Source: Arthrinium phaeospermum (taxonomy: Eukaryota; Ascomycota; Sordariomycetes; Amphisphaeriales; Apiosporaceae). From it: 64,000 nucleotides of DNA. The notes beneath the pieces are model-generated. The model had not been told where the DNA came from. It saw only the letters and a program-made list of their open reading frames with translations, and searched no databases. Below are positions 33,438-45,433 of this stretch, one piece after another; position 1 is the first letter of the stretch; every line of letters starts with the position of its first letter. Position numbers and translations under genes: made by a program. The stretch covers positions 2,542,001-2,606,000 of the forward strand of contig QYRS01000008.1 of assembly GCA_006503535.1 (NCBI GenBank), read 5' to 3'.

Positions 33438-33756
33438 TCTATCAAGCAAGTACTTTCTGACAGACTTATCGTACGAGAGTTGGTTTGGAAACATTTCTAG
33501 CATTCACTGCTGTCTGATCTCGCAGCCTGTATTTATTCTTTAGCTTGTTTGTTGTTTCTGGCCTTTTTTTTTCCTAGTGTTTATTATGAGATTGATTTTA
33601 ATGTTAGGGAGGACGCTAAACATGCAAAGCGAGCATATAAGATTGAAACGGAGTAACCACTTAGATGAACAATACGTAACAGCTATATCTGCGTTATTCT
33701 TGTACATACGCATGAGATCCATATCTTTGACAACTAACACACCAGCGTAACAATGC
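33438..33756. other. Convergent spacer
   Basis: AT-rich 3' flanks of the SDR and cupin genes; no other feature. Confidence 0.45.
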
Positions 33757-34705
33757 CTATTCCATTCCATCCTTATTACCCTTGGCGAACCGCCGCTGTA
33801 AAGGTGACTGCCTCATCTTCCAGCATGCTAGGCCCCAGTCTGGAGACCATTCCTTATAGAAAGGCTGGTAACCGAGCATTGCCCCAAGCCATCTCCCGAC
33901 AATGATACCAAGGGCTTGAGATAGCCGTCGCCCGAAGGGCACCCATCCAGGCAGTGAGAGGTACGAGCCACCCCCGTCGAACATCTGTAACAAATATGTT
34001 CATCCTCTGTAGCGGCACTTAATAGTTGACAAAAGAAAGGTGGGTCGCGAGGGAGCTTTGGTGAATATTTCAAGGAGATCAACAAGAAACGCGGAAGCGT
34101 ACTTACGGCCAATACCTGAATCAAACTAACTTTGCTCTCCCCCAGCAATATCGACTTTTGGTAATTAAACCAATTGTCCAGGAAAAGGATGTCCAACTGG
34201 AAAGGCTCGGCTGTTTTCTGACCGGTGAGCAGGACTCGAGTCTCTGATGCCGGGACAGTGTCTTTGTCGGCGTCCATGTCATCGCGAGTAAGCGGCTTCT
34301 GGATGCCACGCGCCGGAATGGGTGCCGGGTAGAAGCGGTGGTGCTGCCAAGGTCGAATGCACAACTTGCCATCTTGAGGCTCAAGTAAGTGTACATGACC
34401 ATCGACCTCGACCGCGACACGGCCGGAAAGCACCGTCACGTACTCTTCCTGGAATGGATGAAAATGAAGCGGGGGCTTCCGCTCCGAGGAGATGAGCGCG
34501 GGCGTCAGCCGGTGTTCCAAGCGGAAGACGGCCTCGAAACGGAAGGCGTGTGCCGCATCGTCGAAGATGCGCACCAACAGGGCCCCGTCGAACCTAATAC
34601 GGAGGTTAATATATGTCAGCAATGAAATAGAGGGTGCGACGATCTGTGGATGGATCAAACCTACAATTCACACTCGCGGGTCAGGACGGGAGTAGTAGTT
34701 TCCAT
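33757..34705 (-). CDS. Cupin-domain protein
   Basis: Three exons: 34665-34705, 34107-34593, 33757-33984. Introns of 71 and 122 nt are GT-AG with consistent phase, giving 251 aa. The metal-site motif is PLHFHPFQEE (His57, His59, Glu63 or Glu64), followed by VTVLSGRVAVEVDG. The second cupin motif includes RPWQHHRFYP. The last 80 residues (YLSLPGWVPFGRRLSQALGIIVGRWLGAMLG) include a hydrophobic segment that could bind a membrane. Cupins of this kind in fungal clusters act as metal-dependent isomerases, cyclases or dioxygenases; which applies cannot be told here. It lies in the middle of the putative metabolic locus. Confidence 0.87.
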
Positions 34706-35475
34706 CTTGCGACCTCTATGGTATTTGTTCAAACTCGTCGCGTAACATATTCTACTACAGGCACTACTGACGATCGAAGGTAGCCTTTTAAGCACGACGC
34801 CATCGACAATGTTCTTCTCTCAAAGACATTTCGCCCCGGAGGTCTTGCCTCGGACCTCAGCACAAGATACTGCTATGTGTAACCTCAAAAAGGAACATTC
34901 TCCGCTTTTGCCGCTGTGTTAGTGTACGGTATGTCGGGAGACATCACACGATAAATCTACTAGTATTGGATATCGTTTGTGAGCCGGTTGACGAACAATC
35001 TCACCTGTCCATAGTCGGCTCGCGGCGCCCATGCAGCCAAATGGCAATATCACATCTTTGCTGGACGGCGTCATAACTTTCAGCCCCCAATGCAAAGTGG
35101 CACGATGTGACCTTGTAGGCGCTTATTGAGTCTCTGGGAAAAGCATGATCGGCATGCATCCGCGTGGACCAGGAAAGACTTAATTGGTCCGTGTCTAAGC
35201 GCGCGTGGTGTAATAGACATCACAGTAGTAGTGCCGTGAAGGGTTCCGCAATATTATGCAGTTCCGGTAACAAGTGCAACTATGGTATCGATGTAACACC
35301 CCCATAGCAACTTTTCATCTCAGGAGACTGAGAATAAAGGATACCACGAAGAGAATGTTTAGGACAAGACACACCAGCTCATCCGCTCTCACTCCTCGTC
35401 AGTCGTCAGACAGTGAATTGAAATTTGACACTGACTTCTGAAGTGTTATCTCGTACTAAATTAAACTCTCTCACC
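34706..35475. other. Divergent promoter region
   Basis: 770 bp between the cupin and the rhodopsin-like gene. No ORF; no recognised elements. Confidence 0.45.
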
Positions 35476-36827
35476 ATGTCGCTTCCTCCCGAGTTCTACA
35501 AGCTCATCCCACCACCCACCGAAGTCAACGATGCACACAAGGACTACAGTTTTGGCACCGCGACGGCCGCTATGGGCGCCATCGGTACGCTGTGCGTCTT
35601 CGCCCGTCTGGCCATCCGGTACAAGTTCCGAAGCTTCGGCGCAGACGACTGTGCCATCATACCCGCCGTGGTATCTATGATCTTTCCTTTGGGTAAAAGT
35701 CTCGCCGGACTCCAGGCTGACCCAGCTCTAGGTGCTCTTCCTTGCTTGGTGCATCATGGCCAGCTATCTATGTTTGAACGTTGGGGTAGGGAAGCCCCTG
35801 TGGGAGATCACGGTGGCCCAGTATGAAATGTGGCTCAAGGTAAGCACGCTCGGACTTCCATCGCTAGGCGGGTAACAGTATCCTATCACCTACTGAAATT
35901 GGTTAACAATTTTATTCTAGGGCCAAGTCGCCTCCATGTGGCTCTACCCCGCCATGTCTGCCTCCATCAGGATCTCTGTGCTCTTGTTCTTCCGACGCAT
36001 CTTCGGGAGGGATAGGGTGACCAACAATGCCATACTCGTTCTCCTGGGGTTACAAGGGGCATATATCGTCGTTTTTTCGATTGTGCCTGTGTTTGGGTGT
36101 GGAAACGTTGCCGAGGATCTGCACTTTTACGTCTGGGCCAGCAGGTGCTCGTTGGTGTATTTCGGGAATACCCAAACCGCCCTGTACACCGTCAGTCTCG
36201 CATTCGACGTGGTGTTGTTCACCCTTCCGTTTTACCCCATGTTCAAGCTACAGATGAACAGGGACAATCGGGTCAAAGTCCTGGTCATATTTACATTCGG
36301 AATCATGTATGTGTCACCATCATATTTTGTTTCTGTTGAGGATGCTGACATGAGACGAAAGTGCAACCGTACCCGCGGCCTACAAGCTTGCCGTGTCAAT
36401 CAAGGAGTGGGTGCATATTATACCACCGGATGACCCATGTTCGTTCAACCATCTTACACCTAACAACTGCCCAGTCTCAGTGAGTTGCTGACACATGCTT
36501 CGGCCTGTACTAGTTCACAATTATCAGTTGTCCTTTTTCGTCCCGGGGCAATACTCCGTCTACGGGGAGACATTCTGGATCCCGTCAACCCTTGAGCCAA
36601 CTATTGCCATAATCGCAACTTCCTTACCGGCTTTCCGGCACTTGAATACCAAACTGAGGGAGCGCTCGCCCAGGGGTGCCAAGCTGATTCCTCAGGGCAA
36701 CTCAGGAGCGAGCAGCAAACGAACGACTAGCACGCAATGGTCATCTCTCCCGCTGCGTGGGCCACATGAGAGTTTCCCGATGAGCGAATCTCAGGTCACA
36801 TTTCACAACAGCTCGCAGCATTACTAA
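35476..36827 (+). CDS. Rhodopsin-like integral membrane protein (fungal SAT4/PTH11-like family)
   Basis: Five exons: 35476-35670, 35732-35839, 35921-36306, 36362-36438, 36514-36827, giving 359 aa with phases adding up. The last intron is less certain, because a GTGAGT at 36480 offers a shorter alternative. The layout is that of the fungal seven-helix rhodopsin domain: helix 1 with a short FARLAIRYKF turn, GADDCAIIPA after it, MWLYPAMSASIRISVLLFFRRIFGRD in the middle, four further hydrophobic segments and a Ser-rich cytosolic tail. The family includes surface receptors and proteins of unknown role often found beside metabolite clusters. Plasma membrane location is inferred. Confidence 0.82.
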
Positions 36828-38709
36828 AAGGTTTCCACTGTTGGGGATGGCAAAATCACTATGTGAACTCCACAGACATGCACAGGGGCATGGCAGTATA
36901 TAGCGTTCATACCATTCCTTTTCGAGCCATAACATCGTAGACAATGTTACCGAGTTCCCGACTACCTGACTTTCTTGGTTATCGCCCTAGACCTGATTCA
37001 TCAGAATATACGTAAACCACGTGTAGTTCCTGAATCTTCATGTAAATCTTTGTGACCCGTTTCGTATTCAGATTTCCTGTTATTACTCGTTGAGTTGGTT
37101 CAGTCGCTTTTCGCATTTGAAAGTCAAGCTCAATGTCAACTATGCCAAGTAGATACGAACGTCAGAGGTTTCCAATGCGCATGCCCGTCCGCTCTAACGC
37201 AGTTTCGGTCCTTTATCCCTGCAATGCTGCATCTTGAGAATCCGATTCGGGTATAGGGTAATCGGGATCGGCACGGGCCTTACCGAACTCCAAAGACAAT
37301 ATTGCTAAGCGCCGTACGGGTGGGGGCCAAAGAAATCCACAAACTCCTCGACCGGATCACCCAGCGCAACAATCCGGCAGGTCGCTACTGCATGGCACAG
37401 CGACCCTCATTGCTTTGAGTTAACTTTGACCATGGAGAATACCAAGACAGAGCCGAAGTCCGGACAGGATGCCTGTCTTGGAAAGCCCGGTAAATTACAT
37501 GGTGCGATCGTATGTTGTGCGCGCGAGCACTACCACACATTACGACCCTGTCGCATAATGCAACGCTGCCATCCTCTACCTATAAGCGCCGTTGAATATT
37601 TTGGGTAGCAGTGAGTTGATAACGATGGTATTGGTATGTATGCAAGATGATAAAAAGAGATTGTCAGATGCTACTGCAGTCCATCAGCATGCGTTTTCAT
37701 GCGCCACCGGTTCGTAAACGGTTGCTCAGCGGTACCGACAGGCTGGTTCTAGCCCCCACACCACCCCGCCCTTGAGAAATTCAAATCACCAACAGCCAGC
37801 CATCAGGGTTAATAGTCCACTTAGAGGCAACTGTTGGCAGCACCTACCCGTTGAGCAGTGGAGCTGCGTTGCATGCATTTAGTGCAGTGGTGATGCGTAT
37901 GGCGTACCTTTCTGTAATCATTTCGTAAAGTGCTGGTCTTGGCGCCGGGACCGACGGGAACTAGCCGTGGACGATCAGGCTGATCGACTCCATCAGACGT
38001 TCTCCCATGGCACAACACGGAAGTGGTCCCTGTGGAGATTGGGGCAGTCACTTCACCAACCAACGTCTGATGAAAGAGGCATCACCAACAGATCCATCTG
38101 ATGGTTCTCGCTTGTTTTGAAGAAGAGAAATTAAATGTGCCTACCACTCTCAGGCCCGCAGCCACGACCAACTCCGGCTATACTAGCAGCAAATCAGAGT
38201 GGAGACTATACGAAATATGCGGGTAGTTCTGTAGTGCATCGGGTTTCATGCAGGCTGGGCAGCAGGCTTGGTGAGAAGAATTGCGGTTGTGACCAACTGC
38301 TAGACTGAGTTGGCTAACTACATACCGATGTAGAGAAAGCATTCATTGATTGCCATTTGCATGATCTGTTGGCTGCAAGGTGCCAGTGCGTGACTACACA
38401 CATCAAGAAAAGCCTTCTCCAATCATATCTAATGGATCTTATTCCATTGGTTGTAGGCGATGATAACCCCTTACTTGACACTGACGAACAAAGTAATATC
38501 CCTGTATGTTCAAGTTGTATCTAGTGCTAGCCCAGGATGTCGCGCGTCATGCCATCCGTACTGTGACCTATAAGAACTGCCCTAGGACAGGAGCCAAACT
38601 TTTCCAATCTGGCATGCCGGCTACAGATCTACACATTGGATCACATCACTCTTATCCCTATTCATTTCCCATCTAGTTGACAATACGTACGGTAGACCCA
38701 GGATACATC
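36828..38709. other. 1.9-kb intergenic region inside the putative metabolic locus
   Basis: I see no gene. The small ORFs are below 80 codons and lack character. A core biosynthetic gene would not fit here. Confidence 0.5.
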
Positions 38710-40453
38710 ATGTCATCCGACCTCGGATCTATGTTTGGCGGCACAGCGGCAGGGATGGGCGTGGCCGCGGCCTGTATGCAGATCCAAGCATCACTATCCA
38801 ACAGCACGCTTATGCCTTACGATGTTGCATTCGAAGCTGCAGCCCAAGCCAACTGGTGAGTTGCCAATCCTATTCAAGATCGCTCCCGAAATGATGTGGC
38901 AACACCCGCTGACATCCGTCATGTGATGGCTTTACAGGGCCAGCAACGCACGTCAAACCCCCGTCTGCATCGTTCAACCCTCTTCGGCTCAGGATCTGCA
39001 GCAGGTGATCACCATCCTTGATCAGCAAGATGCACCCTTTGCAATCCGCTCCGGGGGCCACAATCCCGCACCGGGGTTTTCCAATATTGACGACGGCGTC
39101 TTGGTGGACCTCGCCAAGCTCACAGGCTTACATTTCGACGGCGAGAAAAACGTTGCTGTGGTTGGCACGGGGAATCGCTGGGGTGACGTCTACGACTATC
39201 TTGACCAGTTTGGCGTGACAGTGGCAGGCGGCAGGACCGCCAACGTCGGAGTTGGGGGCTTCACCCTTGGCTGTGAGTAACCCTGTATGTTCCAACAAAA
39301 GTATGATCAGCAACTGACCCTACATCCATTGCGTTGACCGAAGGTGGCCTCTCGTGGTTGTCAGACCTTTACGGCTTGGTATGTGACAATGTTGTCGACT
39401 ATGAAATTGTGTTGGCGGATGGATCTATTGTCCACGCTAATGCCGACGCCCACGACGACCTCTATTGGGCTCTCAAGGGCGGAGCCAGTAACTTTGGTGG
39501 GTACTCCGTCCTCTGATGCCTGCAGTTGGCAGCATCTAATCACTGATTTAGGGGTGGTAACATCTTTTACCTTTACTACCTACCCCATCGGGGAGCTCTG
39601 GGGCGGCGTGAAGGTGTACGCATGGGATGACCTATCTGGTCTCCTGTCCGCCATGCATGAGTATCAGAGTGCGCCGAACAAGGATCCCTATGCCAACACC
39701 TACCTGCAAGGGTTCCCGAATAATAGGAAACTTGGTCTAGTCCTGTCCATGGTTTACTTGAAGCATGAGGCCAATGCTGCAGCATTTGAACCGTTCGACA
39801 AGTTTACTCCACTACTCGATACGACTGGGTTCAAGTCCATGGGCCAGTTGGCGTCCAGTTACCCTCAGCCCACTGTCGGTCGGTGAGTAACATCCTTCGC
39901 TATGTGGTTCTATCAAGATCATCGTCACTCAGCTAACACGCGGGTGTCACTACCGTGCAGCGTTGACTGGCAGGTGACAAGCTACAAGCCAAGCCGCTCC
40001 ATGGCCGAGAAACTGGGGGACCTACTGCAGAACGCACCCGCGCTGGTGTCGCTACCGGATATTGCGGCAGGCTCAGGCGCCTTCGGCTTGCAGCCCATCT
40101 CGGCAAGCGCCATCCAGCAGGGACGGGCGCGTGGTGGAAATGCACTGGGGCTGGCCGCCGTCAACCAGACCTGGCTGCACATCGACGTGGGTTGGCGCCT
40201 GGCTGAGGACGACGACAAGGCGCGCGAGATGCCCCGTTCCGTCATCGACGAGCTCGAGCGCGCTGCCAGGGCCGAGGGCGCGTACTTGCCGTACCAGTTC
40301 ATGAACGACGCCAGCTTCGACCAAGACGTCATTGCGCACTATGGGAGTGCCAACGTGGAGAGACTGCGGGAGATAGAGTCCAAGTACGACCCTAACCGTA
40401 GGCTCAAGGCACTACTGCCAGGCGGTTTCAAGATTCCTCAAGGTGGAAAATAA
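38710..40453 (+). CDS. FAD-linked oxidase, berberine-bridge type (2)
   Basis: Five exons: 38710-38855, 38938-39272, 39344-39496, 39552-39882, 39961-40453. Introns are 55-82 nt, GT-AG and phase-consistent, giving 485 aa. FAD-domain motifs are IRSGGHNPAPG (covalent His), a GGRTANVGVGGFTLG loop and CDNVVDYEIV. The C-terminal BBE motif ends SKYDPNRRLKALLPGG. The usual GGG after the VGVGGF loop reads GCG across the second splice junction. The second covalent Cys position is Thr-Ala. There is no clear signal peptide, unlike oxidase 1. It is more distantly related to oxidase 1 than a tandem copy would be, so a separate step is likely. Confidence 0.9.
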
Positions 40454-41083
40454 GCGCGCTAGCTAGGCCAAGTTTGGACGTATATGCAGGTGATGGAATA
40501 TTATGGTGTATTTGGCGCTGAGTCCCGCAAACTGTAAATAGAATCGCATGATATTGTCCTATGATCTTCAATGCATGTAGTCTTGTGGTATTCAAGATAG
40601 GTTGCATGTGGACTGTTTCTGCTCACACTGGCCTCCACAGACCTCCACACCCGCGCCAAGCTGAACGATATGATCGCGACAGAGTGGATCGACTTACAAG
40701 CCCATAACGAGTCTTATACGGCGTGACCACTGAACGACAGACCGAGCTGCAAGCTTGAGGAGTGTTGTAGTTGTATCGGCGCCTAGCTACCCTCGATATG
40801 TGAATCGTAATACATCGGTATAATTCCCTAATTCGACTGATTGTTGGTGATAATGCAAACCGTGCAGTGGTCTAGATGCAAACAACAGGTACGCCGTGCT
40901 TTGCTTCCATCTGAAGATCGAGATTGGTTTGACGAGCGTCTAGACGACGCTTCTACTTTATCTAGACGCCCCTTTCACTCATTTTTCTCTCATATGACCT
41001 CGAGTCTGTGTGTAAAAGCACTCCATTGACTTTTCTTGCTACCCACTTTACATAACGTTCTGGTACGAAGCAACGTTGTCACC
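40454..41083. other. Spacer and promoter before the UbiA gene
   Basis: 630 bp without an ORF worth calling. Confidence 0.45.
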
Positions 41084-42109
41084 ATGGGTCTATTTATCGA
41101 CGAGCAGCTGTTTTCTAGCAAGCATTGTATCAGTTCCAATACTTCAAAGTTCTTCGTCGGCGGAACCCGCGGCAAATGGGTCGAGCTCTTGCCGCCATCG
41201 TGGGTTCCATACATTCAGCTGATGCGGCTCAACATCGCGGCTCCGCTCGCGTTCGCCTATTTCCCGCATCTGTTCGGCCTGCTCCACGCTGCCATGACGG
41301 ACCCACTGGCTCATGCCCCGCCGCAGCTACTGTGGACCGGAGCAATGCTGCTGGGCTGGAGCTTCTTCTGCTCCAATGCGGCGCACGCGTGGGACGACCT
41401 CGTGGACGCGCGGCTCGACGCCCAGATGGAGCGCACGCGGCACCGTCCCATCGTCCGCGGTGCCGTTAGCCCGCGGTCTGCGCTGCTCCTCATCCTGACT
41501 CAAGCCACCGCCGCTCTTCTATTCCTGCTACGTATGCTGCCTCAGCCGGCCGTGGCTGCAGCTGCAGCTCTACCGTGCGTCGTTCTTGCGACGTACTACC
41601 CTTTTGCCAAGCGCCACTCCAACTTCCCCCAAATCGTTCTGGGACTCTCCCTGGGCGCCGGCGTGGTCATCGGACGCGCGGCCGCGACGGCGTCAGCTCG
41701 GCCATGGCAGGAGAGCACCTCGGCCTTGTGCCTCGCGGCCGCCTTCGCGTTGATTATGGCGACCTACGACACTATCTACGCATACCAGGATCGGGTCGAC
41801 GACGTTGCGCTCGGCGTCGGCAGCCTCGCCGTCCTCTGCGGTGACTACACCAAGCCTTGCATGGTCGGGCTACTGCCGGTTATCTCGGCGTGCCTGTACG
41901 GCTGTGGCGTCCTGGCGGGCATGTCTCCGGTGCGGTCTGCCGCTGCCACGTGCGGCCCCATCGTTTCGATGGGGGTTATGTTGTTCAAAGTTGACCTGGA
42001 TAATCCGGCCAGTTGCTGGCGTTGGTTTTCAGTGGGCTGCTGGACGGTGAATCTGACTATAATCACTGGCCTAGTTGCGGAATATATGGTGCGTTTGGCG
42101 TCACTTTAA
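41084..42109 (+). CDS. UbiA-type polyprenyl transferase
   Basis: Intronless, 341 aa from the ATG at 41084 (the frame is open from 41036, but without an ATG). Eight or nine hydrophobic helices. The two Asp-rich prenyl diphosphate/Mg sites are present: N98...DD at 104-105 with D108 (NAAHAWDDLVDARLD), and DTIYAYQDRVDDVALGV near 222-238. The latter is close to the strongly conserved motif of 4-hydroxybenzoate-type transferases. It attaches an isoprenoid chain to an aromatic acceptor in a membrane. Housekeeping COQ2 normally has a mitochondrial leader, which is not seen here. With two FAD oxidases, an SDR and a cupin nearby, a meroterpenoid-type role is likely. Substrates are unknown. Confidence 0.9.
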   Translation: MGLFIDEQLFSSKHCISSNTSKFFVGGTRGKWVELLPPSWVPYIQLMRLNIAAPLAFAYFPHLFGLLHAAMTDPLAHAPPQLLWTGAMLLGWSFFCSNAAHAWDDLVDARLDAQMERTRHRPIVRGAVSPRSALLLILTQATAALLFLLRMLPQPAVAAAAALPCVVLATYYPFAKRHSNFPQIVLGLSLGAGVVIGRAAATASARPWQESTSALCLAAAFALIMATYDTIYAYQDRVDDVALGVGSLAVLCGDYTKPCMVGLLPVISACLYGCGVLAGMSPVRSAAATCGPIVSMGVMLFKVDLDNPASCWRWFSVGCWTVNLTIITGLVAEYMVRLASL

Positions 42110-42470
42110 GTGAACAGTTTCTAGCATGGTGGGTTAGCGGGGTTAGGATACTTTCATTCAGAGTAAAGTGCTCTCGAGAAAGGGGGAAGGGAGTAGTTGC
42201 GGTCTTTATTTGAATTTTCAAGAGAATTTCATATAATTAAAACATTCGAGCCTAACTTTAAGGTATTACTTGGCACATTGTTTAATATTTGATACAGTAA
42301 TCTTTTTTCAGCGACGAACGCGCTTGCACACTCTCATTTGCGTTCGCCCCGTGACAGCCATAACAAGAACCACACATGCTCTGGTAGACCAGCCGCCCTT
42401 TACAACTCCGGCTCGGCCGCCGTAGACTGTCCTGGGCAGGGGAGGAGTTGCCGACTCGACCCGGCGCATC
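42110..42470. other. Convergent spacer
   Basis: AT-rich 3' flanks of the UbiA gene and the crystallin-like secreted protein; nothing else. Confidence 0.4.
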
Positions 42471-43259
42471 CTAGCAGCGCCACGAGGTGATCTCCTTGTA
42501 GTACTCGACGGTGCGGGGGTCGCTGGGCAGGGAGACCGAGAGGTCGAAGTTGTACGACGACGTGAGGCCGCGGTCGTCGCCCTTGTTGTTGCAGCCCTTG
42601 TACCTGGTGGTGATGTAAAGGCATGGGTCAGTACGCTCTGAACTCAAAAGTAAAAGAGCCACGGGGACGGGGCAGGGGTGGTAGGTAGAGAAAAAGGGGG
42701 AAACATACTTGTAGAACTGGCAGTTTCCTCCGGTGTTGGTGGACAGCGAGACGATCTTGTCATTATAAGCATCGCTGATCTCGGTCGAGTTACCCGAGTT
42801 GAAGTCGAAGTACGAGACTGGACACATGTGATGTTAGAGACCAAGTCCTTTCTACTCCTATCGCCGACCAGGGGGCCTAAACCTACCGCACTTCCCGGGC
42901 TTAGCCCCGAAGACAAGGCAATCCCCACGGAACCCATTCTCCGTGCACTGCAGCACGAAGACGTACTCCGGCGTGGTGGCGGGGCGGCTGGGGTCTGGCT
43001 CCTGCTCGGCGCGTCGAGAGGCAGCCTGCTGGGCGTCGCTCTTGGCCAGGACCCGGGCCGACGCCTTGAAGGGCTCGTAGGCGGCCGAGTTCATGACGCT
43101 CTCGTCGAGCTCGAGGGTCTGGCCATCGGCGGCGAGGATGTTGGCGACGGCGCGGGCCTGGTTGGGGCTGCTGGCCTGGTCGCGCTTCGGGAGCGGGGAG
43201 GAAGGCAGGCTGAGTGCGGCGGCGCTCGTGGCGAGGGAGAGGATGGAGAGGAGCTGCAT
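42471..43259 (-). CDS. Secreted beta/gamma-crystallin-like protein
   Basis: Three exons: 42887-43259, 42709-42817, 42471-42603. Introns of 69 and 105 nt are GT-AG with consistent phase, giving 204 aa. The signal peptide is residues 1-16 (MQLLSILSLATSAAAL), and a Lys-Arg at 25-26 could be a Kex2-type processing site. A charged, Ala-rich pro-region follows. The last 95 residues hold six Cys and alternate short strands (LQCTENGFRGDC, then YNDKIVSLS and NCQFYKYKGC). That is the pattern of small fungal proteins with a beta/gamma-crystallin fold. Extracellular; may bind Ca2+ or act at the wall or in microbial competition. That role is inference. Confidence 0.85.
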
Positions 43260-45433
43260 GGTGGCGGGTTGGGGTGGATTATGAGTAAGAAGGTGTGGTG
43301 TATGAGAACAGAAGGGAAGTTGTATTAACAGTAAGAGGGCTGTAGTGATTAGGCTGCTGCTGATGAGGAATTAAATCCAATGTTAGTGGGTGGTGGTGTA
43401 TCTACTTATACACCACCTTGTAGTACTATCGGAAAGGGGAGACAGTCATCCTTTCTGATAGTCCTGCCGGCATGTCGCAAAGAGTATATCGTATAACGGT
43501 TCATCCTTGTTGTCAACGACGCCGGGATACGGCTGACAGAAACGAGGCGCGGTTGCGAGTTAAGGTTTTGAGTTTGATTGTAATATGCACGTCCACACTC
43601 TTTCCCTATTATCGAGACCTATACCAAGCATCTTAGACGAGAACCAATTAAACCTACCTGGGACAGCCTATAGTCATATACGACGTCGTATAGTAGTTTC
43701 CGATCCCCAGAGTTCCAGACCGCCTAGGCCTTCCAGGGAGCGGTGTGTGGGGGACTAGACGGTAGAGGCTGGATGGCTCATCTGATGTGTCGCTGTCGGC
43801 TGGTCGGATGATGTTCAGGGACCAGTATTGTTTCGTTCGGAGATCAGACCAAAGTCGAACCGAGGCGCTGAACCCTGTATCCGAGGTGAGATGCCTCGAG
43901 CGGTGCATCAATATGCACCAATTGAGATAACAGTGCATACAAGAGTACGCATATGCATTTGTACAGCATCTACCCTTTCGATTTGGAACAGACCAGACAA
44001 GAAAATGATGCAATAATTTTCGGCGCAAGTGAGGCCACCCGATAGTGAGTTGGAGTTTTCATGTGTTATTGGATGCCACGGAGGTCTAGATGATTGATGT
44101 GGTAGGGATTGGTCGGTTGCTCTTGAGCTATTGAACTGTGTATCTACGTGAGGAGGTCTGTAGGTTGGAAGCGGTCACTCTTGCGGTGGATATACCCACA
44201 CAGCAGAAGGTAATTTAGCGGAGCGCCCGGGGCCCACAAGACGTAACATCCACAGAATCCCAGATCAGCGGGCTGATGAGTGCCGACCCGAGGTCCTGGG
44301 TCGCTCAGACGATCGGACGGCCTTTGCGTGGGAAGGAGACCCTGGATGCTCTCAAAGACACCGCCAGTGGCCAAGAGGTGTTGTACGTGACACATATTTG
44401 CTGCGATAAAAAGCAGGTATGGTAGGAACAGTCCCAGCCCTAAGAGGAGTGCAAACCACAGTACCGATGGTATGGTCTCCTGTCTTAGTCGGCAGAAATG
44501 CTGGTGAAACGACATGGTGGGGGTGGTTGCGGGTGCTGCTAGGTACCGTACTTACCCCTCCACGGGCCCGTTTTCAGGGGCTTGCCCGACTGCCGGTTCC
44601 CAGACCCGTAAATGGTGGCGGGGTTGAGAGAGGAGCATTTTGAAGCCCGAAAAAAACTGATGTAGACTTTGTCGCTGGCTACATGCGTGCGTAGTATAGT
44701 CGCATACCGAAAATGTATTTGATATGGCATCGGAGGCCGCGATCGTTTTAGGTATATTGAATTGGTGAGAATTTCGAGCCCTCACCACAGGGGAGTTAGT
44801 GGGGTGATGGCCTAGGCGGACCCGTGTAAGCGGTTGTAGCTGCGATCGCCCATGCTTCTGGGCTACTGTAGGTGGCGTTAGGTGCACCATCCGAGTAAAG
44901 CTTACGCTAGCATCCCCGCTGAGAACCTATGTTTTATCATCACGATTCAGAAGGCCGCGAGACTTAGTCGACGCTCGGCGGTCACAGCAAAGTAGAACCT
45001 GGTCCTTCCTTGTAACTTCTCTCTCTCTTGTTATTAATGTCGTTTATTTTATCGGAAACAAGACCGTCGAGGGGTGGGAACCGGCAAAACGTCCCCAGAA
45101 CCAAGCTGAAGTGCACAACAACTTACTCCTGGCTCAGTGAATGCGCTTGCCAAATCACGTACATAATGCACGGGAATCGTAACCCCGGTTAAATTTCATC
45201 AATCCTCTCATATAGCATTGCATGTCCATTGTGAACAGAGTCAATGTGACTTCCTACCAGCTGGACTAGGATCCGCCAATCACGGTAAAGTCGCGAGTAT
45301 TGTCGGATTCTCTCCATCGATCAAGGCGTAAAAGCTACAAGGAGTCGGTAGCCACACCTAACATTGGTTTCGCAGGCCCATAGGATTCTAGTCCCCTTTC
45401 AAACGCCAGGAGAGCGGTGCTTATCCGTCTTGT
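43260..45433. other. 2.2-kb intergenic region
   Basis: Apart from the inverted repeat at 43392-43417, no supported feature. A minus-strand ORF at 44144-44515 (123 codons, one hydrophobic stretch) was not accepted. Confidence 0.4.
43392..43417. promoter_or_regulatory. Perfect 10-bp inverted repeat upstream of the crystallin-like gene
   Basis: GGTGGTGTAT (43392-43401) and its exact reverse complement ATACACCACC (43408-43417) flank a 6-bp loop, about 135 bp upstream of the ATG at 43259. It could be a dimeric transcription-factor site or a DNA hairpin. Confidence 0.5.

Noticed and set aside
44144..44515. 123-codon minus-strand ORF with one hydrophobic stretch
   Set aside because: Composition after the hydrophobic part is not protein-like, and there are no introns, TATA box or family resemblance to support it.
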